DNA from: Acaryochloris sp. CCMEE 5410
GTDB lineage: Bacteria; Cyanobacteriota; Cyanobacteriia; Thermosynechococcales; Thermosynechococcaceae
Reading direction: 5' to 3'
DNA: 64,000 bases
Assembly: GCF_000238775.2 (NCBI RefSeq)
Contig: NZ_AFEJ02000001.1
Coordinates: 3,472,001 to 3,536,000, forward strand
The position numbers and the translations under genes were made by a program. Positions 28,743-37,338 of this stretch are shown one piece after another; positions within the stretch are counted from its first letter, which is position 1; each line of letters begins with the position of its first letter. The notes beneath the pieces were generated by a model. The model had not been told where the DNA came from. It made no database searches and saw only the letters and a list, made by a program, of their open reading frames with translations.

Positions 28743-28771
28743 ATGATAATGATTTTATTTTTTTTTGTAAA
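28743..28771 (-). promoter_or_regulatory. psbA promoter
   Basis: On the minus strand TTTACA (28771-28766), a 17-base spacer of almost only A/T, and TATCAT (28748-28743). This matches the sigma-70-type -35/-10 arrangement of cyanobacterial psbA. The predicted 5' leader is about 60 bases. No Shine-Dalgarno sequence was seen before the ATG. Confidence 0.8.
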
Positions 28772-28930
28772 CTTGGATTCAGTTTTTTTGAAGTGACTGT
28801 CCAATCTATAGGGGTCTAATGATTAACAGATAAGGGATTCAGAGATTCTAATGAGGTTAAATCATTATTTTTCTGCGCGTTAATTGAGGTCTCAATCCTT
28901 TACAACTGTATCAATTCTGAGAGCCCAAAC

Positions 28931-29341
28931 TTAACCTGCAAATTTGTGAATTACAACTGCAGCGGCAAACCCGAGGCCAAAGTATCGAATAAATTGCCAG
29001 AACGGCTCTTTCAAATCATGCCACTTCCAGAGTTGGCTTTCAAGGGTCATGCCGAGGGTCTGAATCTGATCTTGAATTTGCTCTAGCTCTGTTTGCAAAG
29101 CTGCTAGATCTTGCTCTGTTTGCGCTTTGGCGGACCTATCCGTCTGAACAGCGGCTAGCTTTTTTTCCAATTGAGCTTTTTCAGCCTGGGCCGTTGTGAT
29201 CTCAAGATAACGATCTCTAATTTGTTGAAGCGTATTTTCAGCCTCAGTTAAGGCTGCAGGGAATTCTGTATCGAAGTTTGTAGCAGTCTGCTCTGACTGT
29301 CCTGCCATATTCTCTAGAGTTGGTTGTTCCGATGATTCCAT
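28931..29341 (-). CDS. Coiled-coil protein with C-terminal membrane anchor
   Basis: 136 residues, family not recognised. Residues about 30-105 form a continuous coiled coil (LEKKLAAVQTDRSAKAQ, TELEQIQDQIQTL). A single hydrophobic helix (FGLGFAAAVVIHKF) ends the chain, so it is probably a tail-anchored membrane protein with a cytoplasmic coil. It lies upstream of, and divergent from, recJ. Confidence 0.7.
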   Translation of the reverse strand: MESSEQPTLENMAGQSEQTATNFDTEFPAALTEAENTLQQIRDRYLEITTAQAEKAQLEKKLAAVQTDRSAKAQTEQDLAALQTELEQIQDQIQTLGMTLESQLWKWHDLKEPFWQFIRYFGLGFAAAVVIHKFAG

Positions 29342-29405
29342 TCTGGTTCGTCAAATTTAGGGATTATTAATTTATTGATCTCGAATCAGGGGGTGGAGCC
29401 CCACT

Positions 29406-31832
29406 ATGACCGATGGTGGAAGTGGTCTAACGCAATTTTTCCCTGTGCCTAAACCATCTTTTCCACAGCAACGTTGGCAAATTGCTGATCCAGAGCGCAC
29501 TCTAGTAGACAAGATTGCGATCGCAACCCGATTATCTCCTCTTTTGGCCGCAGTATTAGCCAACCAAGGGATAGGGTCTGTCGAAGCCGCTCAACAGTTT
29601 TTGGCACCAGAGTCCCAGAGCTTACCCTCTCCTCTTGAAGCATTCCCGGATTTGGCTGCTAGCTTAACGTTGTTACAAGATGCGATCGCATCTCGACACA
29701 AAATTGCCATCTGTGGCGACTATGATGCGGACGGTATGACCAGCACGGCTCTACTCCTGCGCGTCCTAAAGGCGCTGAATGCTGACGTAGACTATGCGAT
29801 ACCGAGCCGCATGCAGGAAGGCTACGGCATTAACCAACGGATCGTCGAGGAATTTGCGGCAGATAACGTGAAGCTGGTGTTAACCGTAGATAACGGTATT
29901 GCCGCCTATGACCCTATTGTGAGAGCCCGTGAGCTGGGATTAGCCGTCATCGTTACAGATCACCATGATCTGCCGCCTCAGCTCCCCCCAGCCAACGCCA
30001 TTCTCAATCCCAAATTAGTGCCAGAAGACTCCCCTTATCGAGGGTTAGCCGGGGTGGGGGTTGCTTATGTCTTAGCCACCCTACTCGCCCAAGAGCAGGG
30101 TAATACCACCCTGATTACCCCCCTACTAGAACTGTTTACCCTGGGAACCATTGCTGACTTGGCTCCCTTAGTGGGGGTCAATCGCCGCTGGCTACAGCGA
30201 GGTTTAGCCCTATTGCCCCACTCTCGATTAGCGGGGGTACAGTCTTTGATGCAAGTGTCAGGCTGTGTCTCTGCCGATCAAGCTCTCAAACCGGATGCCA
30301 TTGGCTTTCGCCTCGGTCCCCGCATCAATGCCGTGGGCCGGATTGCCGATCCACAAACGGTCATTGAGCTATTAACCACCGATGATCCAGGCATCGCCTT
30401 TGCCCGAGCCATGCAGTGTGAACAGGCCAACCAGCATCGGCGTCAGCTCTGTTCCGATATTGAAATAGAGGCGATCGAATTAGTGGAAACCTTAGTCCGA
30501 CAGGGGAAAGCGCCGTGGCAGCCGGAAGGCGATTGGGTGATTGTGCTGGTTCATCCGGGTTGGCATCATGGCGTGATTGGGATTGTGGCCTCTCGACTAG
30601 TGGAACGCTACGGACTCCCGGTTTTTATTGCCACCTATGAAGCAGAAGACCATACCCATATCCGTGGATCAGCCCGAGGGATTCCTGAATTTGATGTGTT
30701 TGCAGCCCTACAGGCCTGTGATGATGTCTTAGGTCGCTATGGGGGCCACCGAGCAGCAGGTGGATTTTCTTTAGCAACTGACCAGTTGGAGAAGATGCGA
30801 TCGCACCTGCGTACCTACGCCCACCAAACCTTACAGATCGATCAGCTCAAGCCCTTGGTAACGGTCGATGCCCAAGCCAGCTTCACTCAAATCGATTGGG
30901 ATCTTTACGAGCAAATTAATCAGCTGCATCCCTGCGGTATTGGCAATCCAGAACCGATTTTTTGGACCGCCAATGTTGAAGTGGTAGAGCAGCGACCCGT
31001 GGGCAAAGACAAAAGCCATTTAAAGCTCACCCTAGCTCACTCCGAATCAGACGATCAGCCGCATTTGATTAAAGGGATGGCATGGCGGTGGGGCACCTAT
31101 TATCCTTTACCCCAGCGGATCGACGTTGCCTATCGCCTTCGAGAAAATACTTGGAACCAGCAAACCAATCTGGAGCTGGAAATTTTAGGGATTCGGGAAC
31201 CGGTTGTAGACTCACCCCACTCAACGTCTCGTACACCGATTGTGGTTGCCCAAGCCGATAAAGGGGCACCCGTTGTTCGCCAGCAAGTAGCCTTACACTG
31301 TCCAGAACCCGACGTATCACCCACACTACTACAAGCCATAGAGTGGTCGAGCTTGGGGGATTGGCCTCAAGTTCTACAAGGCATTAGCGGTCATATCCTC
31401 ATGTACGGTTATCAGCGTCCCTATGTATCGACGACAACCCTGCCCGGAACGGTGGAATACGACCGACCTAGCCGTCCCTGTGACTGTCTAATTCTATGGT
31501 CTTTGCCGCCTTCATGGACCCATTTACGCTGGTTGTTAGCCTTGGCTCGGCCCCAGCAAATTTATATTCGCAACCATAGTCCAGCAATTTTGCCAGCAGA
31601 GGAATTAAAGGCAAAACTAAAGTTTGAAATAGCAAAAAACGGTGACGAACCCCTTAATCTGCTGAATTTAGGCCAGCAATGGTGGGTTGCACCGAGTACG
31701 ATTGTTTCTGCTTTTAGAGAAATAGGTTACCCCTGCTCTGATTTCCCAGAGACGGGTGTGTTAGAGCAGGAGTTAAAACGCTTGCAACGTTGGTATCATT
31801 GTTCAGCCAATCGATTGGCAGGGTTAACCTAG
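29406..31832 (+). CDS. recJ: Single-stranded-DNA-specific exonuclease RecJ
   Basis: 808 residues. The DHH phosphoesterase domain has GDYDADGMTSTALL and VTDHHDLPP; the DHHA1 domain has RYGGHRAAGGFS; an OB fold follows. A cyanobacterial C-terminal extension of about 200 residues contains LILWSLPPSWTHLRWL. RecJ degrades single-stranded DNA 5' to 3' with Mg or Mn in recombination and repair. Its last four bases overlap psb30 on the other strand. Confidence 0.96.
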   Translation: MTDGGSGLTQFFPVPKPSFPQQRWQIADPERTLVDKIAIATRLSPLLAAVLANQGIGSVEAAQQFLAPESQSLPSPLEAFPDLAASLTLLQDAIASRHKIAICGDYDADGMTSTALLLRVLKALNADVDYAIPSRMQEGYGINQRIVEEFAADNVKLVLTVDNGIAAYDPIVRARELGLAVIVTDHHDLPPQLPPANAILNPKLVPEDSPYRGLAGVGVAYVLATLLAQEQGNTTLITPLLELFTLGTIADLAPLVGVNRRWLQRGLALLPHSRLAGVQSLMQVSGCVSADQALKPDAIGFRLGPRINAVGRIADPQTVIELLTTDDPGIAFARAMQCEQANQHRRQLCSDIEIEAIELVETLVRQGKAPWQPEGDWVIVLVHPGWHHGVIGIVASRLVERYGLPVFIATYEAEDHTHIRGSARGIPEFDVFAALQACDDVLGRYGGHRAAGGFSLATDQLEKMRSHLRTYAHQTLQIDQLKPLVTVDAQASFTQIDWDLYEQINQLHPCGIGNPEPIFWTANVEVVEQRPVGKDKSHLKLTLAHSESDDQPHLIKGMAWRWGTYYPLPQRIDVAYRLRENTWNQQTNLELEILGIREPVVDSPHSTSRTPIVVAQADKGAPVVRQQVALHCPEPDVSPTLLQAIEWSSLGDWPQVLQGISGHILMYGYQRPYVSTTTLPGTVEYDRPSRPCDCLILWSLPPSWTHLRWLLALARPQQIYIRNHSPAILPAEELKAKLKFEIAKNGDEPLNLLNLGQQWWVAPSTIVSAFREIGYPCSDFPETGVLEQELKRLQRWYHCSANRLAGLT

Positions 31833-31948
31833 GTTGCGTTACTCCGAAGAGCAACCAATAGTACGACAACTGGGCCAGCAATGACGACAGCGCCAAGCAT
31901 AGTTAGTTGAAGCACAACTTGTAAATTAAGTGCAGCTAGTAAGTCCAT
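31829..31948 (-). CDS. psb30: Photosystem II protein Psb30 (Ycf12)
   Basis: A 39-residue membrane peptide that reads MDLLAALNLQVVLQLTM then a hydrophobic helix with AGPVVVLLVALR. This fits the Psb30/Ycf12 pattern of QLTM, AGP and a basic residue after the helix. A ribosome site GGAGGAAGG directly precedes the ATG. Psb30 sits at the edge of the PSII core near cytochrome b559 and stabilises it. The stop overlaps the recJ stop on the opposite strand, and the gene is short enough to be missed by automated calling. Confidence 0.88.
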   Translation of the reverse strand: MDLLAALNLQVVLQLTMLGAVVIAGPVVVLLVALRSNAT

Positions 31949-32134
31949 CCTTCCTCCCAGATTAACTCAAGTATTGCGAGCGAACGCGCCCTCTATTCTA
32001 CCTGGTTACGGGATCGCTTGCGAGGGGGATTTTGATAGGATTATCTTATTAGCTCTGATCAGGGTGAAAATTGTTAGCGATTCAATCCCGATCCTGCAAT
32101 TGATATCAGCCGTTTAGGATAAGGTCGCCAAGGT

Positions 32135-32485
32135 ATGGCAAATTGGTGTTGCATCGAGCAATGTGGGGCCTGTTGCCATCTCGATCCAGCGGAGCGCCCT
32201 GATGTTCAAGAGTATTTAACCCCAGAAGAATGGGAGCATTACCTCAGCTTGGTAGGTTCCAATGGCTGGTGCATTCATTTCGATGCAGATCATCGGCGAT
32301 GCAAAATCTATGCCGATCGACCTCAGTTTTGTCAAGTCAAGCCAGAGGTCTTTCAGCGCATGTACGGTGTGGCTCCTGAAGATTTGAATGATTTTGCGAT
32401 CGCATGTTGTCGCCAACAAATCGATGCCGTATACGGTGACCGCAGCTTAGAAAGCCTCCGGTTTGAACGAGAGATCGGTTTCTAA
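32135..32485 (+). CDS. YkgJ-family cysteine cluster protein
   Basis: 116 residues with the cysteine pattern of the YkgJ/Fe-S or zinc cluster family: CCIEQCGACC at the N terminus, then a Cys in GWCIHF, CKIYADRPQFC and a final CC. Such proteins are thought to bind zinc or an iron-sulfur cluster; the function is not established. It precedes the UPF0016 pair by 19 bases and may be co-transcribed with it. Confidence 0.82.
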   Translation: MANWCCIEQCGACCHLDPAERPDVQEYLTPEEWEHYLSLVGSNGWCIHFDADHRRCKIYADRPQFCQVKPEVFQRMYGVAPEDLNDFAIACCRQQIDAVYGDRSLESLRFEREIGF

Positions 32486-32503
32486 CTCCCTCCTCCAGGC
32501 ATA

Positions 32504-32920
32504 ATGGGGCTAGTCAACTGCGATGTGAAAGCAGTTTCAGATCCATTTTTGTTTAGGCTTACCGTGAGTGATACCAATCCAGTCTCTGCCAATCTTCAAG
32601 CTGCCACCCCCAACAACAATCAACCTCCCACCCCCACGAAAGGATTTAGCAAGGAATTTGGGTTAGCTTTTGTCACGGTATTCCTGGCAGAGTTAGGGGA
32701 TAAAACTCAATTAAGCACCCTCTTGATGACCGCAGAGTCCCAATCGCCCTGGATTATTTTTTTGGGTGCGGCGGCGGCCTTGATCACAACCAGCCTGTTC
32801 GGGGTAATCATTGGCCAGTGGCTCGCTCGTCGGGTGTCGGCAGAGACACTTAATACCGCGACAGGCGCAAGTTTATTGTTCATTGCGGTCTTGCTGATTT
32901 GGGATACGGTACACCTCTAG
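32504..32920 (+). CDS. UPF0016/GDT1 half-transporter, first partner (Hmx1-like)
   Basis: 138 residues as read from ATG 32504; a GTG at 32564 would give 118 and start just before a Pro/Asn/Thr stretch. It has three membrane helices and one copy of the family motif, ELGDKTQ. UPF0016 proteins (plant PAM71, yeast Gdt1, cyanobacterial Mnx) exchange Mn or Ca for protons and normally carry two such motifs in one chain. Here the two halves are separate neighbouring genes, as described for Hmx1/Hmx2 of Nostoc. Mn export is the likely role, relevant to photosystem II. Confidence 0.85.
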   Translation: MGLVNCDVKAVSDPFLFRLTVSDTNPVSANLQAATPNNNQPPTPTKGFSKEFGLAFVTVFLAELGDKTQLSTLLMTAESQSPWIIFLGAAAALITTSLFGVIIGQWLARRVSAETLNTATGASLLFIAVLLIWDTVHL

Positions 32921-32939
32921 AACTCAGGAGCCAGAGCAC

Positions 32940-33227
32940 ATGGATTGGAAGTTATTAGGGATCACGTTTATCATCGTCTTTCTAGCAGAACTGGGAGATA
33001 AAAGTCAGTTGGCCGCCATCACCCTCAGCGGCAATTGCCAACATCCTCGGGCCATTTTTCTCGGAACCTCTTCTGCACTGATTTTTGCCAGTTTGTTGGG
33101 GGTTTTGCTGGGAGAAGGCGTGGGACAGTTATTGCCTACACAACTGATGAAGGCCATAGCAGCCATTGGGTTTGCACTTTTGGGTATCTCTTTCCTCTGG
33201 GCTCCTGCGGAAGCTGATGTGGAGTGA
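32940..33227 (+). CDS. UPF0016/GDT1 half-transporter, second partner (Hmx2-like)
   Basis: 95 residues, three membrane helices with the motif ELGDKSQ at residues 16-22. It begins 19 bases after the first half and has the ribosome site CAGGAG. Together the two supply the two ExGDKT/S helices of a full UPF0016 transporter, so a heterodimer is expected. Mn/Ca transport is inferred from the family. Confidence 0.88.
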   Translation: MDWKLLGITFIIVFLAELGDKSQLAAITLSGNCQHPRAIFLGTSSALIFASLLGVLLGEGVGQLLPTQLMKAIAAIGFALLGISFLWAPAEADVE

Positions 33228-33355
33228 TCCAATCCTCCGGGTCTCGACAGCAAATATTAATATTGAAATAGCTAGTCTGACTGGCATTAGCAGATGGCTG
33301 ACAAGACTACATCAGGTCTTTTGATCCAAAGCACATTCATAGGTTCTTCACCCCT

Positions 33356-33889
33356 ATGGCCGCATCCAAAATCAACCTCACCACACTTAAGAAACATCTC
33401 CAACAAGCCTCGAAAGAAGACCTGATTGAGGAAATTAGTGAGTTGTTTAAAACCTTTCCAGCAGTCAAGGAATATTACCAACTCAAACTCAATCCAGAAA
33501 CTGAACAGTATGTCGGGGAAAGCTATAAGCAAAAAATTGAAAACGAGTTTTTCCCTGCGCGGGGCTTTGGTAAAGCCCGACTTTCGGTGGCCCGCAAAGC
33601 GGTGAATGATTACAAGAAAGTCTGCCGTGATCCTGCGGCATTAGTAGACATGATGCTGTTCTACGTTGAGCAGGGGGTTAAATTTACCGATGACTACGGC
33701 GATATTGATGAGCCCTTTTATAACAGCATGGAGAGCATGTTTGAGTCAGCCACGAAAGCCATTGCTAAATATGGTTTGCATGGTGTGGCAGAACGCCGAT
33801 GTCGCAATATCGTACAAAATACTTCACACATGGGTTGGGGGTTTCACGACACGCTCCTGGAAATTTATCAGGAAACTTTCGGTAAGTAA
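33356..33889 (+). CDS. Conserved protein, DUF6155-like
   Basis: 177 residues, mostly helical. The N terminus (LTTLKKHLQQASKEDLIEEI) and KARLSVARKAVNDYKKVC resemble a DUF6155 family I recall from diverse bacteria; function unknown. The family name is from memory. No membrane segment. It is convergent with the DUF1830 gene. Confidence 0.65.
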   Translation: MAASKINLTTLKKHLQQASKEDLIEEISELFKTFPAVKEYYQLKLNPETEQYVGESYKQKIENEFFPARGFGKARLSVARKAVNDYKKVCRDPAALVDMMLFYVEQGVKFTDDYGDIDEPFYNSMESMFESATKAIAKYGLHGVAERRCRNIVQNTSHMGWGFHDTLLEIYQETFGK

Positions 33890-33933
33890 GCACCTAAGAG
33901 CGATGCATCGATTATATTTGCGGGTGCTAAATC

Positions 33934-34173
33934 CTAGGCCGTTTGATCCAAGCATTCTTCTGTGGTGTCTACTTGCAGCAGCTCGCAGGCAATTTTATCA
34001 ACCAGTAAGGCTGTCGAGAACTCACTAGAATAGATCTCTAAAACGGCCTGAGTATGACATTCAAATAGAATTCGCTGCTGCTGAAAAACCACCTTTTCAA
34101 AATACCAATTCTGAATATTGGAAATACGAATAATTTCCAGAAAAGGAGTTTGGTTGACATAGCTACACAGCAT
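33934..34173 (-). CDS. DUF1830 family protein
   Basis: 79 residues matching the small cyanobacterial DUF1830 pattern: MLCSYVNQT at the start, IRISNIQNWYFEKVVF and a late CELLQVDT. Members are usually 70-90 residues and of unknown function. It is a single gene with no close partner on its strand. Confidence 0.78.
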   Translation of the reverse strand: MLCSYVNQTPFLEIIRISNIQNWYFEKVVFQQQRILFECHTQAVLEIYSSEFSTALLVDKIACELLQVDTTEECLDQTA

Positions 34174-34383
34174 TGAATCAACAGCCTTACTTTAAGTAGA
34201 TTTGAACGACTATCGAGATAAGCGCTAGGGAATCATTCCTCAACGATTCAGCATCAGCAAAAGTAAGTCTATGGAAAGTAGGGCAGGCTAGCACCTCTTA
34301 TGCCAGCCTTGTTTGCAGGCAGACTTTGATACGGCCAGCGAGTTGCCTGAGTGTTTGTCATTTTTAAGCCCCCCACACCTCAA

Positions 34384-34734
34384 TTAACCGCTAAAGGTAT
34401 TTTTGTAGATTCCTTTAAGCTGCTCGTAATCTTGATTGAAGCCTGATTTTCGAAGAACGGCTAATCGTTTTTCTAGCGCCACCCTGGCATTATCTCGGCT
34501 GATGTTATTTATCTCTAGGCCAGCATTGGATGCAGTCACCAGAAAAAAGAGCCTTTTGGCATATAGACTCGCGTATAGAGCACTCTGCATATCAATAATG
34601 CATAGATTAACGAGCAGTCCAAAGACTGGATGCGATAAATAGGTCTCGCTAACAGCAGAGCTCGTCTTTCCAGGAGTCTCTTTTTGAGAACGCTCTCGAC
34701 TCAAATCATTTAAATGGTCCGAATAGCTAGACAT
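34384..34734 (-). CDS. Conserved hypothetical protein
   Basis: 116 residues, family not recognised. The Ser/Arg/Lys-rich N terminus (about 1-30) is probably disordered. The rest is helical with an apolar centre (FGLLVNLCIIDMQSALY, RLFFLVTASNAGL) and a basic tail. It resembles a soluble all-helical regulator more than a membrane protein. It lies in the accessory patch next to the nuclease gene. Confidence 0.55.
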   Translation of the reverse strand: MSSYSDHLNDLSRERSQKETPGKTSSAVSETYLSHPVFGLLVNLCIIDMQSALYASLYAKRLFFLVTASNAGLEINNISRDNARVALEKRLAVLRKSGFNQDYEQLKGIYKNTFSG

Positions 34735-34958
34735 GACGGTGTACCTAATCAGAGGTAAATGCCTAAGGCTTTTGGCCCATTGACACTGTGTACGTTGAGA
34801 TCGAGAAGTTCAAAAGTTCGATCCACACCTTTAGTGTGGTGGCATATTAAGACACTGTCCCCCAGACTTTTGCATCCAAAGTTACGGATATTGGATGAGC
34901 AACATCAGAAAAATAATGATACCGTGACAAACTCACTCTAGCTCCAAGAGAGCTGCGC

Positions 34959-35834
34959 TTAACTAACGGCCTGGTAAGGGCAGAATCCTTGCTTGCCAAA
35001 CCCACAATAAGATTCAAAGCGTTTGTTCTGCCCTAGACGTTGCTCAATCCACTCACCTTTTTGGTGGGCTGACATCCAGTCTTGAGCAGCAGCTTCCGAA
35101 TCACACACCTTAAGCGCAGATTTACGACCTTTTTTCATCACGGCATAGGTTGTGGGGGTGGCCCAGCGCTCTTCGGGTGAACACATCGGAGGGGGCGTAT
35201 CACCTTGTGCTGCTTTGTGAAGCTGGATGCGATCGCAAACATATTCCATCACCTCAGCTTCAGACCATAAGGGCACCTCAATCACCTCTACAGGCTTCAG
35301 ACCATCCCGCTCATGGCGTGGACCCCAGTCTCGAAGTAGAGCCACAATTTGCAGCTTCTGGATTTTAGGAAAATGGGGAATACCGGATCCTTCAACTGCA
35401 TTTTCTAACAAGAACCGATAAACATTGAGCTGTCGATCCCATTCCACCTTGCCCTCAGTCTTAGCCGACTTCACGGTCCAGGAACTGGTGAATTTATAAT
35501 CCTGTAGCAGGCCATCAGCAGTCACCACCAAATCTATATGGCCGGAAACTCGAAAGCCCTCCACCTCAGCAATGGCCTCCGTTTCCACATGCTCTCCGTC
35601 AACTGCAAACTCTTCCAAGATCGAATGCATTAAGGTGCCATACAGAGGCCACAGCCGTTCAGAAACGTCTTCTTCAAGCTGATTACTGTATTGTCGTCGC
35701 AACCAAGCAATAAGTGGGGCATCAATCAACTGGGTACAAGATAGATCTGCCTTCCCGACGGAATGATGAGCATTTTGCCATTCCACAGCCCGATACAAAG
35801 GCATGGGCAAATTCAGCTTGTTGGTGAGTTTCAT
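34959..35834 (-). CDS. PD-(D/E)XK nuclease, RecB/Cas4-like
   Basis: 291 residues. Core motifs: His/Glu in GTLMHSILEEF, Asp in VSGHIDLVV, the DxK of LLQDYKFTS and the downstream QLNVYRFLL (motif QxxxY). The C terminus has Cys pairs (YCGFGKQGFCPY), as in RecB-family nucleases with an iron-sulfur cluster, but only two Cys are obvious there. Phages and plasmids carry similar stand-alone nucleases. It borders the IS element and starts 43 bases from its target duplication. Confidence 0.75.
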   Translation of the reverse strand: MKLTNKLNLPMPLYRAVEWQNAHHSVGKADLSCTQLIDAPLIAWLRRQYSNQLEEDVSERLWPLYGTLMHSILEEFAVDGEHVETEAIAEVEGFRVSGHIDLVVTADGLLQDYKFTSSWTVKSAKTEGKVEWDRQLNVYRFLLENAVEGSGIPHFPKIQKLQIVALLRDWGPRHERDGLKPVEVIEVPLWSEAEVMEYVCDRIQLHKAAQGDTPPPMCSPEERWATPTTYAVMKKGRKSALKVCDSEAAAQDWMSAHQKGEWIEQRLGQNKRFESYCGFGKQGFCPYQAVS

Positions 35835-35876
35835 TTAATAGGTATGGATAAGAATATTTAGGTGCATTATCGGCAA

Positions 35877-37200
35877 GATAGGACCCTGACTGCCTGACAG
35901 ATCTTTGTATTCCATAGCTCATAAAGCTTTGCACTGTAGAGAGCGGATACGAGAGAACCAGATTTTGTTGTAGTGTTTCTTTTGAGCTTTTTAGAGGCAA
36001 AACACGGTTGCGGATCCTTGGTGAATAAGGGGACTGGCATCAACAACTCCCGTCCTTTATGGACCACCCCCTTGAGCCACCGCAATCCAATCTTGAGATA
36101 GCTAATGCCTCTGTGCCAATGGGGATCAACCTGTTGGCGTAGCCCTTTAATATGAACAGCCATCCCTGAGCCGTGCTGTATAGCAGTGCCACAGCAGCAA
36201 TCAGGTACAGCCTCTCCAGAGCATCAGCACAGCGAATTTTCGACTCTTCAAGCTCAAACACACCAGATTTACTATCGAGGAATAATTCTTCCACCCGAAA
36301 CCTCAAGGCGTATTGCCACAAGGTTTGTAACGAGGGTGATTCATCTGTAATCACTGCCCATGGTTCTTTTACGCCTCGGATATTCGCCAGTACCAATTGC
36401 ACCGATAGAGGCCATCATCCCAAAGCCCGACATTACGGTAGAGGAGAGCTTCTCCTTTGGATGGCCATAACCTACGGACTTCTCTTGGACATTGACGGGG
36501 GCCATGGAGAAGGACATCACATGGGATACGCAGACAGTAATGCCAACGGCTCTGCTGTAACCAGCTCATCAGTTGATGGTTCGCGAACCCACGATCTGCT
36601 AACAACATGACATCTGGATGCTGCCGTAATAACCAACGGGCCTGACGCAATAGCGGTTGATATTCCTCAAAGCAACCGCCGCACTCTTGTGCTCTAATAC
36701 TTTCCATAACAACGGTACTGCTCTGCCACAGCAGACAACGGATACATGAATCATGCAGTATTCATTCCATAAACCGTGGTATCCATCGCTAGGTAAAGGC
36801 GATGGGTTCGCCAGTTCTTAAGCGCTAGAAGGACCAAAGGGACATACAGTTTGTGGACATCAATGAGCGGATTGCACAGAAAGCGTTGCCAGCGACGCTC
36901 GACACTTTGGGCTTTTTTGCTCGGCAGGGGACATAGGATTCCCAAGCAGATAAGCATAATCGTTCACTGCAGATTAAGGCGCTCACCATCCATCCCAGGG
37001 TCATGAGATGACGCAAATCTCGATAATGGCTGTGTTGACGTAAAAAGGAGAACAGTTGACGATAAATTTGGGTGGAGCCTGACATTTGAGTAACGCTGAT
37101 TTGTGCTTAAATCTAGCTTCACATGTCGCTCCACTCTTTTCTCAAAGACTATGAAAATAAAGGCTTTGAGATACTTCTGTCAGGCAGTCAGGATAGGACC
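35877..37200 (-). mobile_element. IS4-like insertion sequence with intact ends
   Basis: Left terminal repeat CTGACTGCCTGACAGA at 35886-35901 is matched by its perfect 16-bp inverse at 37176-37191. The 9-bp GATAGGACC flanks both ends (35877-35885 and 37192-37200) as a target-site duplication. The element itself is 1306 bp. Its transposase is broken, so only the ends are intact. No gene was interrupted. Confidence 0.92.
35900..37085 (-). pseudogene. Degenerate IS4-family transposase
   Basis: Read on the minus strand, parts of one transposase lie in several frames: a start at 37085 (QIYRQLFSFLRQHSHYRD), then KNWRTHRLYLAMDTTVYG (first catalytic Asp), LLADRGFANHQL (second Asp), YALRFRVEELFLDSKSG (Glu), then HWHRGISYLKIGLRWL. 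At least four frameshifts separate them (near 36940, 36720, 36390 and 36150), plus a disrupted C terminus. The order and the DDE residues indicate an IS4-type enzyme of about 390 residues. Confidence 0.88.
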
Positions 37201-37338
37201 ATTCTCCCCAAGGTAGAACACTGCCATATCTCCTCTAGGGAAGGGGATGTAAGCTAGACTTTTTATTGCTTGATTAGATCCTAGAAGGCTGAAACTCTGA
37301 TCGCATGTCCGATAACGCATCAGGATGGTAATCCACCG

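Noticed and set aside
34814-34840. GTTCGATCC followed by a CCACAC/GTGTGG hairpin as a tRNA fragment
   Set aside because: No acceptor, D or anticodon arms can be formed around it.
36040-37085. Five overlapping minus-strand frames as separate genes
   Set aside because: They are consecutive pieces of one transposase in different frames, flanked by the IS inverted repeats.
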